Positions 5,266-8,455 of a stretch of 8,455 bases of DNA are shown piece after piece. The stretch spans positions 1 through 8,455 of the forward strand of contig CAMPBZ010000045.1 in assembly GCA_946641795.1 (NCBI GenBank), in the 5' to 3' direction. The stretch is from an uncultured Clostridia bacterium (GTDB lineage Bacteria > Bacillota > Clostridia > Oscillospirales > CAG-272). Position numbers and translations under genes: made by a program. Positions within the stretch are counted from its first letter, which is position 1; the number at the start of each line of letters is the position of its first letter. A model generated the notes under the pieces. That model had not been told where the DNA came from and searched no databases. It was given only the letters and a program-made list of their open reading frames with translations.

Positions 5266-5667
5266 TTAAACGCGTCTACGCTTCGGCGGTCTGCAACCGT
5301 TGTGCGGAATGGGCGTAACGTCTTTGATCATCGTGATTTGCAAACCAACGGTTTCCAGCGCGCGAATTGCGGATTCACGACCCTGGCCGGGGCCTTTTAC
5401 AAATACTTCCACCGATTTCAAGCCGTGCTCCATTGCTGCCTTTGCAGCGGTTTCGGACGCGGACTGTGCAGCGAACGCAGTGGACTTTCTGGAACCTTTG
5501 AAACCGAGCTCGCCGGCCGACGCCCAGGAAATGGTGTTGCCGTCTACATCGGAAATGGTGATAATCGTGTTGTTGAAAGTTGTTTGAATATGGACCGCGC
5601 CTTTTTCAATGTTCTTTCTCTCGCGGCGTTTCTTCACAACTCTCTTAGTAGTAGCTGCTTTTGCCAT
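5266..5667 (-). CDS. rpsK: 30S ribosomal protein S11
   Basis: This 133-residue protein of the 30S platform contacts the 16S 690/790 region and mRNA at the E site. Conserved stretches include AVHIQTTFNNTIITISDVDGN near residues 24-44, SWASAGELGFKGSRKSTAFAAQ at about 47-68, VFVKGPGQGRESAIRAL at about 88-104, and the C-terminus DVTPIPHNGCRPPKRRRV. The C-terminal PHNGCRP motif and basic tail are near-universal in bacterial S11. Length is normal (about 127-134). AAAGGAGTG precedes the ATG. It sits 18 nt after rpsM and 22 nt before rpsD in the alpha operon. Confidence 0.98.
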   Translation of the reverse strand: MAKAATTKRVVKKRRERKNIEKGAVHIQTTFNNTIITISDVDGNTISWASAGELGFKGSRKSTAFAAQSASETAAKAAMEHGLKSVEVFVKGPGQGRESAIRALETVGLQITMIKDVTPIPHNGCRPPKRRRV

Positions 5668-5685
5668 TTTTCAGATTCCACTCCT

Positions 5686-6054
5686 TTACTTCTTCTTGTT
5701 TGCAATGGTCTTTGCGGGACCTTTGCGGGTTCTTGCATTCGTTTTGGTTCTCTGCCCACGTACGGGAAGTCCTTTTCTGTGACGGATCCCGCGGTAGCAG
5801 TTGATTTCCACCATACGTTTGATGTTCATTGCAACATCGCGGCGGAGATCACCTTCAACGGTGTAAGAATTTTCAATTTCATCACGAAGTTTTGCAACTT
5901 CTTCTTCGGTCAGATCCTTTGCACGGGTATCGGGATTGACACCTGTTTTTGCAAGGATATCGTTTGCGCTCTTGCGTCCGATCCCGTAAATATAGGTCAG
6001 AGCGATTTCAACGCGCTTGTTATTCGGGATATCAACACCAGCAATACGAGCCAT
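5686..6054 (-). CDS. rpsM: 30S ribosomal protein S13
   Basis: This 122-residue protein of the 30S head forms inter-subunit bridges with the 50S and touches P-site tRNA through its basic C-terminal tail. It begins MARIAGVDIPNNKRVEIALT, continues with YGIGRKSANDILAKTGVNPDTRAKDLTEEE (helix-hairpin-helix-like region), and has YRGIRHRKGLPVRGQRTKTNARTRKG near 86-112, a family signature. The tail ends PAKTIANKKK. Length is normal (about 117-125). AAAGGTGAG lies before the ATG. It follows rpmJ by 49 nt, the usual order at the spc/alpha junction. Confidence 0.98.
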   Translation of the reverse strand: MARIAGVDIPNNKRVEIALTYIYGIGRKSANDILAKTGVNPDTRAKDLTEEEVAKLRDEIENSYTVEGDLRRDVAMNIKRMVEINCYRGIRHRKGLPVRGQRTKTNARTRKGPAKTIANKKK

Positions 6055-6103
6055 TTCTTAACTCACCTTTCTGTTGAATTTCGGCATTTTCCGGTTTGTT
6101 TGC

Positions 6104-6217
6104 TCAACCCTGTCTTTGCTTATGCTTGGGGTTTTCGCAAATCACCATAATCTTGCCTTTTCTTTTGATGATCTTGCATTTATCGCAGATCTTTTTTACG
6201 GATGGTTTCACTTTCAT
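6104..6217 (-). CDS. rpmJ: 50S ribosomal protein L36 (zinc-ribbon form)
   Basis: This 37-residue gene is easily missed because of its size. The product begins MKVKPSVKKICDKCK, continues IIKRKGKIMVICENPKHKQRQG, and ends at TGA. It is the smallest protein of the large subunit and binds domain V/VI of 23S rRNA. C11, C14, C27 and H32 form the expected CCCH zinc site, so this is the zinc-dependent (C+) type; many bacteria also carry a zinc-free paralogue for zinc starvation, not visible here. GAAAGGAATG lies upstream of the ATG. It is 26 nt after infA and 49 nt before rpsM, the standard order. Confidence 0.97.
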   Translation of the reverse strand: MKVKPSVKKICDKCKIIKRKGKIMVICENPKHKQRQG

Positions 6218-6243
6218 TGTGTCGTTACCATTCCTTTCTCGCG

Positions 6244-6480
6244 TTATTTTGCCCGCCAGGTAATGCGCCCTTTGGTCAGGTCGTAAACCGATACCTCAAC
6301 CGTTACGCGATCCCCCGGCAGAATTTTGATATAGTTCATACGAAGCTTACCCGAAATATGGGCGGTTACGATATGCCCGTTGGGCAGCTTGACCTTGAAG
6401 TTGGCGTTGGGCAATGCCTCAATCACCGTACCTTCAAATTCAATCACGTCATCTTTCTGTGCCAGAATAATCCCCTCCAT
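6244..6480 (-). CDS. infA: Translation initiation factor IF-1
   Basis: IF-1 is a small S1/OB-fold protein that blocks the 30S A site during initiation together with IF-2 and IF-3. The body from KDDVIEFEGTVIEALPNANF through HISGKLRMNYIKILPGDRV to YDLTKGRITWRAK is an unmistakable full OB fold. The listed start (ATG at 6480, 78 residues) is the only in-frame standard start, 5 nt after the map stop. It would add MEGII before the family start and has no ribosome site upstream. A strong GGAGGGG lies inside that start (6478-6472), placed for initiation at CTG 6465-6463 (73 residues, MAQKDDV...) or the ATT at 6468-6466. Bacterial IF-1 is usually 72 residues, which favours the later start. Identity is certain; the first codon is not. 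Confidence 0.97.
   Translation of the reverse strand: MEGIILAQKDDVIEFEGTVIEALPNANFKVKLPNGHIVTAHISGKLRMNYIKILPGDRVTVEVSVYDLTKGRITWRAK
6472..6478 (-). promoter_or_regulatory. Shine-Dalgarno site that decides the infA start
   Basis: GGAGGGG on the minus strand overlaps the last base of the only in-frame ATG (6480-6478) and the codons after it, so it cannot serve that ATG. Counting from the core GGAGG (6478-6474) there are 8 nt to CTG at 6465, a near-ideal spacing, and 5 nt to ATT at 6468. This favours a non-AUG start for IF-1. Confidence 0.65.
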
Positions 6481-6485
6481 TCCAT

Positions 6486-7247
6486 TCAGAAGTCTTGTTC
6501 CACTTGCGTCAGAATCAAAACACCTTCGCTCGTGAGTGCAATTGTGTTTTCATAGTGTGCCGAGAGCTTTCCGTCGGCGGTTTTCACCGTCCAACCGTCG
6601 GGCAGTTCCCGCACGTCCTCTCTGCCAACGTTCACCATCGGTTCGATTGCAATGGTCATACCGGCGCAAAGCCGGATGCCCCTGCCCGCCGTTCCGTAAT
6701 TGGGAACATCGGGCGGCTCGTGCATATCTGTCCCGATCCCGTGGCCGACGTAGCGTTTGACGGTGGAAAAACCGTTTGCCACAACGTATCCGTCAATGGC
6801 GGCGCCAATGTCGCCCAGACGGTTTCCGACCTTGACCTGCTCTACCCCTTTGAAGAAACTTGTTCTTGTTACTTCAATCAGTTTTTGCGCCTCGGCGCTC
6901 ACCGTTCCAACCGGAATGGTTCTTGCCGAATCGCCCACATAGCCGCGGTAGGTAGCGCCGGTGTCGATTTTGACGATGTCGCCCTCTTTGAGCACCTTCT
7001 TTTTGGAAGGAATGCCGTGGATGACCTCGTCGTTCACGCTGATACAAGCGCTTGCCGGAAAGCCGCCGTAACCCAAAAAGGTGGGTTTGGCTCCGCATTT
7101 TTCGATATAGTGGCGAATTGCCTCGTCGATCTCGTAGGTCGTGATGCCGGGGCGGACCATATCACGGGCAAGCAACAAGGCTTCCCCCGTGATACGGCCT
7201 GCATCCTTCATCAGAGTGATTTGTTGGGAATTCTTTAAGTGGATCAT
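6486..7247 (-). CDS. map: Type I methionine aminopeptidase
   Basis: This 253-residue cytosolic metalloprotease removes the initiator methionine from nascent proteins with a small second residue. The five metal ligands of the pita-bread fold are present: D95 (KIDTGA), D106 (VGDSART), H169 (YVGHGIG), E202 (IAIEPM) and E233 (AHYENT). H77 in VNDEVIHGIP matches the substrate-contacting histidine. There is no N-terminal zinc-finger extension; length is typical of bacterial type Ia (about 250-265). Its ATG is only 3 nt after the adk stop, so translation is probably coupled; a GAGGCG near the adk stop is the likely ribosome site. It lies 5 nt before the annotated ATG of infA. The adk-map-infA order is classical for Firmicutes. 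Confidence 0.97.
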   Translation of the reverse strand: MIHLKNSQQITLMKDAGRITGEALLLARDMVRPGITTYEIDEAIRHYIEKCGAKPTFLGYGGFPASACISVNDEVIHGIPSKKKVLKEGDIVKIDTGATYRGYVGDSARTIPVGTVSAEAQKLIEVTRTSFFKGVEQVKVGNRLGDIGAAIDGYVVANGFSTVKRYVGHGIGTDMHEPPDVPNYGTAGRGIRLCAGMTIAIEPMVNVGREDVRELPDGWTVKTADGKLSAHYENTIALTSEGVLILTQVEQDF

Positions 7248-7250
7248 TGC

Positions 7251-7889
7251 TTACGCCTCGTAGGGGCGAAGCGCCTCGAACACAAGACGAGTTGTGTCCG
7301 CGACCTCTTCCTGTCCCTGCACAGTTACCAGGTTGCCCTTTTTGGCGTAGAACGCTTTGAGGGGCTCGGTTTGTGCGTGGAAGGTTTCCAGCCTGCTCTT
7401 GACGGTTTCTGCGGCGTCATCGGCGCGCACGTAAAGTGCCTGGCCGCATTTGTCGCATACACCCTCTTTTGCAGGCGCCTTATAAAGCACGTGGTAAGAT
7501 GCTCCGCACGGGCAGACGCGACGTCCGCTCATACGTTCGATGATCTTTTCATCCGCAACTTCGATGGAAAGCACAACGTCGATCTTTACGCCCATAGCGT
7601 CCAGCGCTTCCGCTTGCGGGATAGAGCGCGGGAAACCATCGAGAATAAAGCCGTTTTTGCAGGCATCGGAGCCGAGATACTCTTTGATGATCCCGATTAC
7701 AACGTCATCCGGAACCAGCTTGCCGGCATCGATATACGACTTTGCAGCTTTGCCAAGTTCGGTCCCGTTTTTGATTGCCGCGCGGAGAATATCACCCGTG
7801 GCAATGGCGGGAATGTTGTATTTCTCGGAAATGTTGGCGGATTGGGTGCCTTTCCCCGCTCCGGGTGCTCCAAGTAAAATAATTTTCAT
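7251..7889 (-). CDS. adk: Adenylate kinase (zinc-LID type)
   Basis: This 212-residue cytosolic enzyme interconverts ATP + AMP and 2 ADP. The P-loop GAPGAGKGT is at 7-15, the AMP-binding segment ATGDILRAAI at 30-39, GFILDGFPRS at 80-89, and R123/R124 (GRRVC) enter the LID. The LID (about 122-159) is the long type with four cysteines, C126, C128, C145 and C148, typical of Gram-positive zinc-stabilised forms. The first knuckle is CPCG, one residue shorter than the usual CXXCG. RADDAAETVKSRL at 155-167 is the conserved segment after the LID. Length is normal (about 210-217). AAGGA precedes the ATG; it lies 23 nt after secY and 3 nt before map. Confidence 0.97.
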   Translation of the reverse strand: MKIILLGAPGAGKGTQSANISEKYNIPAIATGDILRAAIKNGTELGKAAKSYIDAGKLVPDDVVIGIIKEYLGSDACKNGFILDGFPRSIPQAEALDAMGVKIDVVLSIEVADEKIIERMSGRRVCPCGASYHVLYKAPAKEGVCDKCGQALYVRADDAAETVKSRLETFHAQTEPLKAFYAKKGNLVTVQGQEEVADTTRLVFEALRPYEA

Positions 7890-7912
7890 GTGGAGTTGGT
7901 TCCTTTCCGCAA

Positions 7913-8455
7913 TCAGTCATCCAGGAAGCCCTTGTAGTTCCGCATCGACATTTGCGCTTCGAGCTGCTGCGCGGTTTCCAGCGCAACGCCGACAAGAATC
8001 AGCAGCGAAGAGCCGCCGAAGGTTGCAAGACGCGCAAATTCCGGAACGGTTGCACCGATGATCATCGGAACGCCGGCAACCAGAATGAGGAAGAATGCGC
8101 CCAGCGTTGTAATGCGGTTGAGGATCTTTTTGATATAATCTGCCGTCGGTTTGCCGGGACGAATACCCGGAACCGAACCGCCCTGACTTCTGATATTGTT
8201 CGATACTTCTATGGGGTTGAACGAGATCATAATATAGAAATACGAGAACAGCCAGATCAGAACGATATAGGAGATGATATAAATGGGTGTTCCGCTATCC
8301 AACCAGTTGTTTACGAAGGTTTTGAAACCACCGCTCGTAAAGTTTGCAATGGTGGGAAGAATGGAAACGATGGAGCTTGCAAAGATGATGGGCATAACGC
8401 CTGCCATATTGAGTTTGAGCGGCAGGTTGCTGTTTTGTCCGCCATACATTTTGCG
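7913..8455 (-). CDS. secY: Protein translocase subunit SecY, C-terminal part (cut by window edge)
   Basis: The frame is open to the right edge; the visible 180 residues start RKMYGGQNSNLPLKLNMAGV, an internal SecY segment, so the true start lies outside the window and the ATG at 8449 is not the start. SecY is the pore of the SecYEG channel for protein export and membrane insertion. Four membrane helices, matching TM7-TM10, can be read: around AGVMPIIFASSIVSILP, YIISYIVLIWLFSYFYIMI, ITTLGAFFLILVAGVPMII and FGGSSLLILVGVALETAQQL. The cytosolic loop QGGSVPGIRPGKPT between TM8 and TM9 is the conserved SecA- and ribosome-contacting C5 loop. The end SMRNYKGFLDD is a typical short C-terminus. It heads the adk-map-infA run, as in other Firmicutes spc operons. 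Confidence 0.98.
   Translation of the reverse strand, partial: RKMYGGQNSNLPLKLNMAGVMPIIFASSIVSILPTIANFTSGGFKTFVNNWLDSGTPIYIISYIVLIWLFSYFYIMISFNPIEVSNNIRSQGGSVPGIRPGKPTADYIKKILNRITTLGAFFLILVAGVPMIIGATVPEFARLATFGGSSLLILVGVALETAQQLEAQMSMRNYKGFLDD

Noticed and set aside
5101..6150. A 349-codon plus-strand open frame opposite rpsK and rpsM
   Set aside because: It spans the complementary strand of three ribosomal-protein genes and their intergenic gaps. Length here reflects codon bias of the real genes on the minus strand.
8447..8449. ATG near the right edge as the start of a short membrane protein
   Set aside because: The frame continues past the edge with RK before the Met, and the sequence is an internal SecY segment, so the gene is truncated by the window and does not start there.

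Overview
The window looks like a chromosomal segment from a Gram-positive anaerobe of the Clostridia type (Firmicutes/Bacillota), probably a gut-associated lineage. This is inferred from the gene order secY-adk-map-infA-rpmJ-rpsM-rpsK-rpsD-rpoA-rplQ, with rpsD between rpsK and rpoA. Strong GGAGG-type ribosome binding sites and four-cysteine (zinc) forms of S4, L36 and adenylate kinase support it. All genes lie on the minus strand, so transcription runs from high to low coordinates. The species cannot be named from the sequence.

Region 1 (8455 down to about 2862) is the distal end of the spc/alpha ribosomal-protein operon. It holds the C-terminal 180 residues of SecY (cut by the window edge), adenylate kinase, methionine aminopeptidase, IF-1, L36, S13, S11, S4, RNA polymerase alpha and L17. 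Gaps are mostly 3-55 nt, and 89 nt before rpoA. A 12-bp hairpin with a U tract ends the operon after rplQ. Three details stand out: L17 has a roughly 75-residue Lys/Ala/Pro/Glu tail with four tandem AKKPA-type repeats; the best start for IF-1 is a non-AUG codon; and the adenylate kinase zinc knuckle reads CXC instead of CXXC.

Region 2 (about 2830 down to 330) is a separate three-gene operon with its own extended -10 promoter. It encodes a single-chain fusion of a MutT-like Nudix hydrolase with an AlkD-like DNA glycosylase, then the bifunctional riboflavin kinase/FAD synthetase RibF, then a small FMN-binding PNPOx-family protein. RibF makes the FMN that the last protein probably binds. The fusion joins nucleotide-pool cleaning to DNA base-lesion repair.

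Region 3 (about 314 down to 1) has no gene. It carries a promoter, a recognisable cobalamin (B12) riboswitch aptamer and a likely terminator-type expression platform. The regulated gene lies beyond the left edge.

Most of the window is conserved housekeeping DNA. I found no mobile element, CRISPR array, tRNA or rRNA. The most unusual item is the Nudix-AlkD fusion.
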